A stretch of 64,000 bases of DNA. Origin: Streptomyces buecherae (lineage in GTDB: Bacteria > Actinomycetota > Actinomycetes > Streptomycetales > Streptomycetaceae). Positions 50,602-60,238 of the stretch are shown piece after piece. The stretch spans positions 5,930,501-5,994,500 of the forward strand of contig NZ_CP060404.1 of the NCBI RefSeq assembly GCF_014295035.1, read 5' to 3'. Below the pieces are notes generated by a model. That model had not been told where the DNA came from. It saw only the letters and a list, made by a program, of their open reading frames with translations, and did no database searches. Within the stretch, counting starts at the first letter, position 1; every line of letters begins with the position of its first letter. The position numbers were made by a program, and so were the translations under genes.

Positions 50602-50690
50602 AGCAATTGACCTGCGGGTTTAGCGCGGGCACACCCGGTTTTCTGCAACTTCTTGCGATCGCGACATAACGCACATCCCGCGCCTCCCTC
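50602..50690 (-). promoter_or_regulatory. CRISPR leader
   Basis: AT-richer DNA (AGCAATTGACC, GGTTTTCTGCAACTTCTTGCGATCG on the plus strand) adjoins the intact repeats. Position, composition and repeat polarity identify it as the leader; transcription would run on the minus strand. Confidence 0.7.
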
Positions 50691-51015
50691 CAACGCCCCA
50701 TACCGCCAAGTCGCCCGGCGGCCAGCCCCCACCGTAGCGGCCGACCCCCGCACCGCGCGGCCCGCACCGCGCGCGGTTGCCCTCCCACCCGCGTACTCCG
50801 CGACTCGCGGACGCCGCGCGGACGGAGGCCGCACACGGGAGGCGGCGCGTGACAATGCGCCCGCTCCAGCCCGGCCCGAACTGCCCAGGGGGGCCGGCGC
50901 CGCCCGACCCGCCCCGGCCCAGTACGCGCAGGGCGCGTCGTCCCGACTGGCCCGCCGCCCAGGCGCCCCGTGGGCCCCAACACGTTTGCCGTGATCAGCG
51001 CCGTATTCTCGCCGT

Positions 51016-53238
51016 ATGACCTGGTTGCGCGCCCTCAAGGAGACTGCCCGCACCGGACTGACCATCGAACGCACCAGACTTGAGCCGCTGGTGGCGCTGC
51101 GGGGCGCGTGTGGGGTCGCCATCGTCATCGGGCTGATCCTGTGGTGGGAGTCGCCGCCGCTGGCGGTGGCCTCCGCGTTCGGGGCGTTCGCCTCCGGCAT
51201 CGCCACCTTCCAACGCAGTTGGCGGCCCCGCCCGGTGCTCGCGCTCGCCGCGGCGGGTGGCCTCGCGGTCAGTACCTTCCTCGGGTACGTGGCCGCGGCG
51301 CACCCGCTCGCCTTCGTCATCCTGCTCGGCGCGTGGTCGCTGCTGGCCGGCATGGCCTGGGCCGTGGGGCCGGTCTCGGGTCTGGTGGCCACCCAGATGG
51401 TGGCCGTCATGCTGGTCACGGTCACGCTGCCGACCTCGGTGCTCGGCGCCGTGCACCACGCCGCGCTCATCGCGTTCGGCGGCCTCGTACAGGCCGCGCT
51501 CATCGTGCTCGTACCGATCCGGCCGTGGGGCGCGCAGCGCGACGCGCTGGCCGACGCGTTCGCCGCCGAGGCCGACTTCGCGCGCCGGTTGCGCGAGGAC
51601 CCGGTGGCGCCGTTCGACCCGCAACCGCTGATGGACGCCCGGCACGCCGCGTCCATGACGCCGCGCCAGGCCCGGCGCAGGCCGCGCCAGCTCCGCGGCT
51701 ACCGGGCGCTGGCCGAGCGGATTCGCCCCGTACTCGCCTCGCTCGCCGACCCGGTGGTGGGCGCCCCGGCCACCGGGCCCGAACGCGAGCGGGTGCGCGA
51801 CCTGCTCCAGGCGGCGGGCACGGTGCTGGACGCGGTCGCGCACGCGATCCGCTGGGGGAAACCGGTGCGGCTGCCCGTCGAGGCGATGGCGGTCCTGGAG
51901 GTGCCGGCGTCGGGGCCCATGTTGCACGGCGCGGCCCGCCGCTCCGCGCTGCGGCTGATGGCGCTCCTCGCGGAGGTGGTGGAGTCGGCCGACGAGCCGC
52001 TGGAGACCGTCGCACCGGCCCACCCCACGCCACCCCCCGCCGCGTCCGCGGCGGAGAGTCCGGCGGAGGATACGGCCGCCGCCCGGCCGGCCGACCGGGA
52101 GGCCGACCGGCCCGGCGAGCCGACCGGCGGCCAGCCGGTCGCCCAGGTCGCCCCCGCCCGGCACACGCTGCTGCGGCCCACCGTGCCGCGCCTGGTGCCC
52201 CTCGCACTGCGCGCGATCCACCGCGAGCTGCGCTGGGGATCACCGGTGCTGCGGCACGCCATGCGGCTGGCGGCCGTCGCCTGCGGCGGCTACCTGCTCG
52301 GCTCGCTGCTACCGCTCGGCCACGGCTACTGGGCGCCCATGGCGTCCGTGATGGTGATGCGGCCCGACTTCGAGCAGACGTACGCGCGCGGCGTGGCCCG
52401 GTTCACCGGCACGCTGGTCGGGGTGGTGCTCGGCGGCGCGGTGATGGCGCTGGCCCGTCCCGGTGAGTGGGTGAGCGCGGGCCTCGCGGTGGTGTGCGTG
52501 GGGCTGATGTACCTGCTGATGCGCACCGGCTTCACCGTCGCCTCGGCGTGCATCAGCGCGTACGTCGTCTTCCTGCTGGGCATCGCGGGGGAGGGCTGGT
52601 CGCAGACGGTGCAGGACCGGGTGGGGCTCACCCTGCTCGGCGGGTTGCTCGCGATGGCCGCGTACGCGCTGTTCCCGGCCTGGGAGACGCCGAAGCTACG
52701 GGATCGGCTCGCGGACTGGCTCCAGGCCAACGGCCGGTACGCGGTGGCCGTCTTCGGCGGCCACGCCCACCCGCTGGAACGCCGGCCCCGGCACGTACGC
52801 GACGCGCTCCTTGACGCCCGGGCGGCCCGGCTGGCCTGGGAACAGAGCGAGGCCCGCGCGCAGGCGGAGCCCGTACGCCACCGGGGGATCTCGCGCCGCT
52901 CGGCGGGCGCCGCCCAGACGGCGCTGTCCACGATGGGGCGGGTCACCATGCTCCTGGAGGCCCACCCGCCGGACCGGAGCGCGCCCGCCTCGCCGGCGGC
53001 CGAGGAGTTCGCGGCGGCGCTCCGGGTCGCGCTGCCGGACGCCGCCGACGCGGTCCGCGCGCGGCAGCCGCTGGACTGGACGGCGGTGCACGCCGCGCTG
53101 GACGCCTGGCGGACCCGCGAGGGCACCGAAGCGCTCCCGGTGCGCTGCGCCGAACTGCTGGTGGACGCGCTGGACGAACTCGCGGGCGCCCTCTCCCGAG
53201 GCCCCGGCGGCAAGAACCGGGCGCGGCGGCGGGTGTGA
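51016..53238 (+). CDS. FUSC-family membrane protein
   Basis: A 740-residue protein with two membrane halves. Helices ~25-165 (LRGACGVAIVIGLILWWE, AVASAFGAFASGIATFQRS, VGPVSGLVATQMVAVMLVTVTLP, AALIAFGGLVQAALIVLVPIRPW) precede a long cytoplasmic segment with Ala/Pro-rich linker (~335-380). The FUSC_2 domain follows at ~410-560 (HAMRLAAVACGGYLLGSLLPLGHGYWAPMASVMVMRPDFEQTYARGVARFTGTLVGVVLGGAVM ... FTVASACISAYVVFLLGIAGEGW), then a soluble C-terminus. Resembles aromatic-acid exporter AaeB and fusaric-acid resistance proteins. Substrate unknown. Confidence 0.92.
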   Translation: MTWLRALKETARTGLTIERTRLEPLVALRGACGVAIVIGLILWWESPPLAVASAFGAFASGIATFQRSWRPRPVLALAAAGGLAVSTFLGYVAAAHPLAFVILLGAWSLLAGMAWAVGPVSGLVATQMVAVMLVTVTLPTSVLGAVHHAALIAFGGLVQAALIVLVPIRPWGAQRDALADAFAAEADFARRLREDPVAPFDPQPLMDARHAASMTPRQARRRPRQLRGYRALAERIRPVLASLADPVVGAPATGPERERVRDLLQAAGTVLDAVAHAIRWGKPVRLPVEAMAVLEVPASGPMLHGAARRSALRLMALLAEVVESADEPLETVAPAHPTPPPAASAAESPAEDTAAARPADREADRPGEPTGGQPVAQVAPARHTLLRPTVPRLVPLALRAIHRELRWGSPVLRHAMRLAAVACGGYLLGSLLPLGHGYWAPMASVMVMRPDFEQTYARGVARFTGTLVGVVLGGAVMALARPGEWVSAGLAVVCVGLMYLLMRTGFTVASACISAYVVFLLGIAGEGWSQTVQDRVGLTLLGGLLAMAAYALFPAWETPKLRDRLADWLQANGRYAVAVFGGHAHPLERRPRHVRDALLDARAARLAWEQSEARAQAEPVRHRGISRRSAGAAQTALSTMGRVTMLLEAHPPDRSAPASPAAEEFAAALRVALPDAADAVRARQPLDWTAVHAALDAWRTREGTEALPVRCAELLVDALDELAGALSRGPGGKNRARRRV

Positions 53239-53280
53239 GCGCCGACCCGTCAGACCCGACCCCCGCGAGGTGCGGCCCCG

Positions 53281-53787
53281 TCAGGCTCCGGCGCCCGCGC
53301 CGGCGCGCGGTCGCACCCCCGTGCTGCGGTAGAAGAGTTCGGGGTCTCCCTCGTCGAGGCCGTGCAGCAGCCCGGCCGGCAGCCAGCCGGAGCGGCGCAG
53401 AAGGAGCTGCATGGGGTGGTTGGAGGCGTTGGTCGAGGTGAACAGCTTCTCCGTCGCGCACGCGGCTTCGACGGCCGCCAGGAGACGCGCTCCCACACCG
53501 CGTCGGCGGGCGCCGGGGGCGACCATCAGCATCGTGACGAAGCCCTGCTCGAAGAAGCCGTACTCCAGCACGGCGTAACCCAGCGGCTCGGAAGCGTCCC
53601 GCGCCACCAGCACCGTTTCCTCGGCGCACCAGCGCTGGACGCTGTCCCGTCGCGCGGTGTCGCCCGCCGCCGCGACGGAGTCGATGTCGGCCAACGCGGC
53701 CCAGTCGGACGGGTCCGCACGCCCCACCCGGAGCCCGTCGGGGTGCCGGGCACCCAGGTCCTCGCCGTCTCGGTTCGCTGCGTTCAT
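53281..53787 (-). CDS. GNAT-family N-acetyltransferase
   Basis: 168 residues. LRVGRADPSDWAALADIDSVAAAGDTARRDSVQRWCAEETVLVARDASEPLGYAVLEYGFFEQGFVTMLMVAPGARRRGVGARLLAAVEAACATEKLFTSTNASNHPMQLLLRRSGWLPAG shows GNAT motifs D, A (RRRGVGARLL, acetyl-CoA P-loop) and B. A Gly/Ala tail ends the protein. It lies between the convergent FUSC gene and the sdh operon terminator. Substrate unknown. Confidence 0.9.
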   Translation of the reverse strand: MNAANRDGEDLGARHPDGLRVGRADPSDWAALADIDSVAAAGDTARRDSVQRWCAEETVLVARDASEPLGYAVLEYGFFEQGFVTMLMVAPGARRRGVGARLLAAVEAACATEKLFTSTNASNHPMQLLLRRSGWLPAGLLHGLDEGDPELFYRSTGVRPRAGAGAGA

Positions 53788-53890
53788 GGGGGCAGCGTGG
53801 CAGGGCGAGGGCGGTGGGAGCTTCTTCTTTTTACGAGTTTTATGGGTTTTACGGGGCGGCGCCTTCGGTCGCCACCCGCGTACGGAAACA

Positions 53891-53919
53891 GCCCGGGGTC
53901 AGTACCCATGACCCCGGGC
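53891..53919 (-). terminator. Terminator of the sdhCAB operon
   Basis: GCCCGGGGTCA and TGACCCCGGGC form an 11-bp perfect stem with a 7-nt loop; on the minus strand it is followed by TGTTTCC. It lies 118 bp past the sdhB stop. Confidence 0.85.
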
Positions 53920-54037
53920 CGCGTGGGGGCCCGTGCCTCGCCCGCAGGGGCCGCCCACGTTCTCCGGTTGCCGCGACGGTGGCGGCGGGGGTGGTTCGGT
54001 CGTACGGGGCCGGGGGCCGGCCCGGCCGGTCGGCCCG

Positions 54038-54792
54038 TCAGCCGGTGCGGCGTTTGCCGCCCTTGACCGTGGCGCGCAGGTACTCGCGGTTCATGGCCGC
54101 GATCGTCGGCAGCGGGATGCCCTTCGGGCAGGCCGTGGCGCACTCGCCGGTGTTGGTGCAGCCGCCGAAGCCCTCCGCGTCCATCGTGCCGACCATGTCG
54201 AGCACCCGGCTCTCGCGCTCCGGGGCGCCCTGCGGCAGGACGTTGAGGTGGACCACCTTCGCCGAGGTGAACAACATCGCCGAGCCGTTCGGGCAGGCCG
54301 CCACGCACGCGCCGCAGCCGATGCACTCGGCGTTCTCGAAGGCGAGGTCGGCGGCGGCCTTGGGCACCGGCGTGGCGTGCGCGTCGGGGGCGCTGCCGGT
54401 GGGGGCCGAGATGAAGCCGCCGGAGCCGATGATCCGGTCGAACGCCGAGCGGTCCACCACCAGGTCCTTGACGACCGGGAACGCCGAGGCCCGCCAGGGC
54501 TCGATGTCGATGGTGTCGCCGTCGTTGAAGTGCCGCATGTGCAACTGGCAGGTGGTGGTGCGCTCCGGGCCGTGCGCCTGGCCGTTGATGACCATGCCGC
54601 ACGCGCCGCAGATGCCCTCGCGGCAGTCGTGGTCGAAGGCGACCGGCTCGTCACCGCCGAGGATCAGCTCCTCGTTGAGGTGGTCGAGCATTTCGAGGAA
54701 CGACATGTCCTCGCTGATGCCGTCCACCTCGTAGGTGGTCATGGCCCCCGGCTCGTCGGGGCCTGTCTGGCGCCAGATGCGCAGGGTGAGCC

Positions 54793-54796
<4 letters not shown>
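54038..54796 (-). CDS. sdhB: Succinate dehydrogenase iron-sulfur subunit
   Basis: 252 residues carrying all three clusters: [2Fe-2S] ligands in HDCREGICGACGMVINGQAHGPERTTTC, [4Fe-4S] in ENAECIGCGACVAACPNGSA and [3Fe-4S] in GFGGCTNTGECATACPKGIP. It transfers electrons from the SdhA flavin to the membrane quinone site. Its start overlaps the sdhA stop by four bases. Together with the five-helix SdhC and absence of sdhD this is a type B enzyme, like mycobacterial Sdh1. Confidence 0.96.
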
Positions 54797-56841
<2,045 letters not shown>

Positions 56842-56843
56842 GA

Positions 56844-57548
56844 TCAGTCCACCAATCCGAGCATCACGCTCACCGGGATGGAGATGAAGCCGCAGGTCAG
56901 CACCAGCGCCAGGCCGTTCGACGCGATCTTCAGGGCCCGGGTGCGGCGGGCGCTGGCCACGCCGAGGGTCTGCGCGGCGCTCCACAGCCCGTGCCGGACG
57001 TGCAGCCCGACGGCGAGCATCGCGGTGATGTAGATCGTGTTGCCGTACCAGGTGCTGAAGGAGGCCACGAGGTTCTCGTACGGGTGGCCCTCCTCGGCCC
57101 GCTCGTTCACGGTCAGCGTCGTGAGGTCGAGAATGTGCCAGATGATGAACAGGGTGAGGATGATCCCGCCCCACCGCATGGTGCGGGTCGCGTAGGACTG
57201 CTCCTTGCGCTGGTGCGCGTACTTCTGCGGGCGCGCGGCCAGGTCGCGGCGGCTGAGCTGGTACGCGGTGATGCCGTGCAGGATCACGGCGGCCAGCAGC
57301 ACCGGCCGTACGAGCCACAGGAACCAGCCGTGGTGCAGGATCGGCTCGCCGATGGTGCGCAGCCAGTGCGCGTAACCGTTGAAGTCGTCGGCACCGAAGA
57401 AGACCTTGAGGTTGCCGATGAGGTGCGAGACGAGGTAGCCGAGCATGATCAGGCCCGAGACGGCCATGATCGTCTTCTTGCCGACGGTCGACCGCCATAC
57501 GGAGCCGATGAGGGAAGGGGGACGGGGCGTCCGGGTCGCCAGTGCCAT
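56844..57548 (-). CDS. sdhC: Succinate dehydrogenase cytochrome b subunit
   Basis: 234 residues with five hydrophobic helices: KKTIMAVSGLIMLGYLVSHLIGNLKVF, RPVLLAAVILHGITAYQL, GGIILTLFIIWHILDLTTL, TWYGNTIYITAMLAVGLHVRHGLW, ALVLTCGFISIPVSVMLGL. His residues in SHLIGN, LHG, WHILD and GLHVRHG are the expected ligands of two b hemes. It anchors SdhAB and reduces menaquinone. No ribosome-binding site is seen; the ATG is close to the likely promoter, so translation may be leaderless or from the upstream in-frame GTG (57569). Confidence 0.94.
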   Translation of the reverse strand: MALATRTPRPPSLIGSVWRSTVGKKTIMAVSGLIMLGYLVSHLIGNLKVFFGADDFNGYAHWLRTIGEPILHHGWFLWLVRPVLLAAVILHGITAYQLSRRDLAARPQKYAHQRKEQSYATRTMRWGGIILTLFIIWHILDLTTLTVNERAEEGHPYENLVASFSTWYGNTIYITAMLAVGLHVRHGLWSAAQTLGVASARRTRALKIASNGLALVLTCGFISIPVSVMLGLVD

Positions 57549-57608
57549 GACACACGACGCTAGAGACACCCCGTGCCATCAGTCCAAGACATGAAGGAGC
57601 TTGTTTCC

Positions 57609-57623
57609 ATAGCGTCCGACTAT
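57609..57623. promoter_or_regulatory. LysR box (T-N11-A) between lysR and sdhC
   Basis: ATAGCGTCCGACTAT contains the exact inverted repeat ATAG-N7-CTAT, the classic LysR recognition form, 9 bp before the lysR start and 60 bp before sdhC. It likely autoregulates lysR and may tune the sdh operon. Confidence 0.7.
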
Positions 57624-57632
57624 CATCCGAGC

Positions 57633-58565
57633 ATGCAGCTACAACAGCTTCGCTATTTCGCGGCCGTAGCCGATCTACGGCACTTCACGCGGGCCGCCGA
57701 AGCGCTGCACGTGGCCCAGCCGTCCCTCTCGCAACAGATCCGTGCGCTGGAACGGGAGCTGGGCGCCGACCTCTTCTACCGGGCCCGCGGCAACATCACC
57801 CTCACCGACGCCGGCGCCGCCCTGCTGCCGCTGGCCCGCCAGATCCTCGCCGACGCCGAGACCGCCCGCCGCGAGGTGCAGGAGGTGGCGCAACTGCGCC
57901 GTGGCCGGGTCCGTCTCGGCGCCCCGCCCAGCCTGTGCGCGAGCCTGGTGCCCGACGTGCTGCGCCGCTTCCACGACGAGTTCCCCGGCGTGGACCTGCT
58001 CGTGGACGAGGACGGCTCGCAGGACCTGGTGCGTACGCTCGGCGCCGGCGAACTGGACCTCGCGCTGATCATCAGCCCGCAACCCAGCCAGGGCCCGGCC
58101 CTGGCCACCACCGAGCTGCTGCACGAGGAACTGGTCGTCGTCTCCTCGCCCAGCTCGCTGCCCCCGGCCGGCGCCCGCCCCCGGATACGGGTCGCGGACC
58201 TGCGCGGCAAGCCCCTCGCGATGTTCCGGCGCGGCTACGACCTGCGCGAGTTCACGATGGCCGCCTGCCGCGCGGCCGGCTTCGAGCCGACCCTGACCGT
58301 GGAGGGCGGCGAGATGGACGCCGTACTCGGCTTCGTCCGCGCGGGCCTGGGCATCGCCGTCGTGCCCGGCATGGTGGCGGCCCGCTCCGGCCTGCGCGTC
58401 ACGCCCTTCGCCGGCGCGACCATGACCCGCACCGTCGCGGTCGCCCACCGCAAGGACGTGGCCCCACCCCGCGCGGCCCGCGAGCTGCGCCGGGTGCTGC
58501 TCGAATACCTGCGGACGGCCGACCTGGGCGACGCGGCCATGCTGGCGGGCGACCGGGCGCGGTGA
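57633..58565 (+). CDS. LysR-family regulator divergent from sdhCAB
   Basis: 310 residues. HTH: MQLQQLRYFAAVADLRHFTRAAEALHVAQPSLSQQIRALERELGADLFYR. Effector domain from ~90: GRVRLGAPPSLCASLVPDVLRRFHDEFPGVDLLVDEDGSQDLVRTLGAGELDLALIISP, resembling the CbbR/CysB-like subfamily. TATCAT lies only 6 bp before the ATG, so the mRNA may be almost leaderless. The shared LysR box and divergent position suggest it controls succinate dehydrogenase expression. An upstream open frame to 57573 is not needed. Confidence 0.93.
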   Translation: MQLQQLRYFAAVADLRHFTRAAEALHVAQPSLSQQIRALERELGADLFYRARGNITLTDAGAALLPLARQILADAETARREVQEVAQLRRGRVRLGAPPSLCASLVPDVLRRFHDEFPGVDLLVDEDGSQDLVRTLGAGELDLALIISPQPSQGPALATTELLHEELVVVSSPSSLPPAGARPRIRVADLRGKPLAMFRRGYDLREFTMAACRAAGFEPTLTVEGGEMDAVLGFVRAGLGIAVVPGMVAARSGLRVTPFAGATMTRTVAVAHRKDVAPPRAARELRRVLLEYLRTADLGDAAMLAGDRAR

Positions 58566-58618
58566 GGGGCGGCCGGGGGTGGTGAGGGGGCGGCGTCGGC
58601 CACGGGGCGTCGGCTGTG

Positions 58619-58676
58619 CGGCTTTGACCGTACGGCTTTGACCGTGGGGCGTCGATCACGCGGCTCTGACCACGCG
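58619..58676 (+). repeat. 14-bp imperfect repeats
   Basis: CGGCTTTGACCGTA (58619) and CGGCTTTGACCGTG (58633) are tandem; a third diverged unit (CGGCTCTGACCACG) lies near 58660. They fill most of the short convergent spacer between lysR and the GNAT gene. Confidence 0.6.
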
Positions 58677-58694
58677 GTGGAGGCTCGGGCGGGG

Positions 58695-59123
58695 TCAGGG
58701 ACGGGGTAGCGGTTTCACCCAGCGCCGCCAGTGGTCCTCGCGGTGGTAGCCGGCGGCCCGCCAGGTGGGGTGGGCCCGCTCGTTCGCCTCCAGCACCATG
58801 GCGTCGGCGCGCCGGCCGCCCAACTCCACGAACCGTCGCTCGGCCGCCGCGAGCAGGGCGGTCGCGATGCCGCGCCGCCGGTGGGTCGGGAGGACGGCCA
58901 GCCGGTACAGGCTGCACCGCCACCCGTCGAAGCCGGCTATGACGGTGCCCACGAGCAGGCCCCCGGACTCGGCCAGCAACAGCGCTCCCGGGTCGCGGGC
59001 CACGAGCCCGCGCACCCCCGCCTCGTCGTCGCTGACGCTCGTCCCCTCGGCCGCCGCCCGCCAGAAGGCCAGCACGGCGGCGGCGTCGGACGGCTCGGCG
59101 GTACGGATCTCCAGATCTCTCAT
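58695..59123 (-). CDS. GNAT-family N-acetyltransferase
   Basis: 142 residues: MRDLEIRTAEPSDAAAVLAFWRAAAEGTSVSDDEAGVRGLVARDPGALLLAESGGLLVGTVIAGFDGWRCSLYRLAVLPTHRRRGIATALLAAAERRFVELGGRRADAMVLEANERAHPTWRAAGYHRE. The acetyl-CoA P-loop is RRRGIATALL. Resembles YpeA-type acetyltransferases. No ribosome-binding site visible before the ATG. Substrate unknown. Confidence 0.9.
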   Translation of the reverse strand: MRDLEIRTAEPSDAAAVLAFWRAAAEGTSVSDDEAGVRGLVARDPGALLLAESGGLLVGTVIAGFDGWRCSLYRLAVLPTHRRRGIATALLAAAERRFVELGGRRADAMVLEANERAHPTWRAAGYHREDHWRRWVKPLPRP

Positions 59124-59501
59124 GATCGCAAGCGAAGCATCCGGCGACCGACTCCGGCCACGGTGTTTCGCTCCTCGACACGTGGCGGACGCGGCGGGGC
59201 GCGTAGCCGGCGCGCGAACCGGCCGCGTGGTCACACCACCGCACGGCCGCACCACCGCACGGGCACGCGTCCGCACCGACACAGGCGCGCGCCCGCCTGA
59301 CCACGCGCCCGCGCGCGCCCGGGGAGCCTGTCCGCTTCCTGCCAGCCGGCGCACCGCCACGCCCGCCTCCCCTTCCGCAAGCGGCACTTTGGGCCATGTT
59401 GGCGCCGCCCCGACCTCGCGGTGGCGGCTCGGGCGCACAGTGGGTCGGGCACGCGCCGCCGGCGGTCCCCGATCGGCGGGGTCCGAGGGGGAACGCGACA
59501 G
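59124..59501. other. 378-bp divergent intergenic region, no gene seen
   Basis: Between the GNAT gene and the flavin reductase. CCGCAC-type short repeats appear around 59215-59285; the segment before 59501 has GAGGGGGAACG, the ribosome-binding site of the reductase. Confidence 0.5.
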
Positions 59502-60110
59502 ATGACCGAAGCAGCTACGGAAGCGGCTACGGAGCGGCACCAGGCCACGGTCGGCCCGGACGTATACCGGCGCCTGATGGGCGCCTTCCCGACCGGCGTC
59601 GCCGTCGTCACCACGCTGAGCGGCGGCATCCCGTACGGCTTCACCTGCACCTCGCTGTGCAGCGTGGCCCTCGACCCGCCGATGCTGCTGGTCTGCGTCA
59701 GCGACCGGGGGCGTACGGCCGGGCCCATCGCGGACAGCGGCCGGTTCGCCGTGAACCTGTTGCACCACCGGGCCAGGTCCGCCGCCCGTCTCTTCGCGGC
59801 CGAGGAACGCGAGCGCTTCGCGCGCGTGCGCTGGGCGCCCGCCGGGGTCGACGGGCTGCCGATGCTCACGGACGACGCCCTGGCCTTCGCCGCCTGCCGG
59901 GTCACGCACACGGTCCCGGCCGGCGATCACCGGGTGATCTTCGGTGCCGTGACCGAGGTGCGGTTCACCGCCCCCGGAGCCGGCGCCAGCACGGCGCCCC
60001 CCGGCGACGACACCGCTATTCGGCCGGCGGCGCACCCCGCCCCGCCGCCCTCGCCCCTCCTGTACGGCTTCCGCCGCTTCACGGCCTGGCCGGAGGCGAC
60101 GGACGACTGA
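59502..60110 (+). CDS. Flavin reductase family (FMN-binding split barrel)
   Basis: 202 residues. VYRRLMGAFPTGVAVVTTLSGGIPYGFTCTSLCSVALDPPMLLVCVSDRGRTAGPIADSGRFAVNLLHHRARSAARLFA is the HpaC/ActVB-type flavin-binding core, and DHRVIFGAVTEVRF closes the barrel. These reductases supply FMNH2/FADH2 to two-component monooxygenases or luciferases. No monooxygenase is adjacent. A Pro/Ala-rich segment near residue 170 precedes the terminal YGFRRFTAW. Confidence 0.92.
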   Translation: MTEAATEAATERHQATVGPDVYRRLMGAFPTGVAVVTTLSGGIPYGFTCTSLCSVALDPPMLLVCVSDRGRTAGPIADSGRFAVNLLHHRARSAARLFAAEERERFARVRWAPAGVDGLPMLTDDALAFAACRVTHTVPAGDHRVIFGAVTEVRFTAPGAGASTAPPGDDTAIRPAAHPAPPPSPLLYGFRRFTAWPEATDD

Positions 60111-60158
60111 GTCGGCGGCGGCGGGGGCCGGGCTGGCGGCGCCTCGGGCAGACGGCCG

Positions 60159-60203
60159 CGCGCCGCGCGCGGGACCCTGCGGTCAGGCCCCGCACGCGGC
60201 GCG
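60159..60203. terminator. Possible hairpin between convergent genes
   Basis: CGCGCCGCG (60159-60167) and CGCGGCGCG (60195-60203) are exact complements 27 nt apart, between the flavin reductase and protease genes. Confidence 0.4.
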
Positions 60204-60238
60204 CCGTCGTGCCCGTGCTGGTGGTGCTGGTGGTTGGC

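Larger units (their letters stand above)
50272..51015. other. 744-bp region holding the CRISPR array and its leader
   Basis: Array 50329-50601, leader-like AT-richer DNA 50602-50690, then about 300 bp of GC-rich sequence without a recognisable gene before the FUSC gene. No cas genes lie anywhere in the window. Confidence 0.7.
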
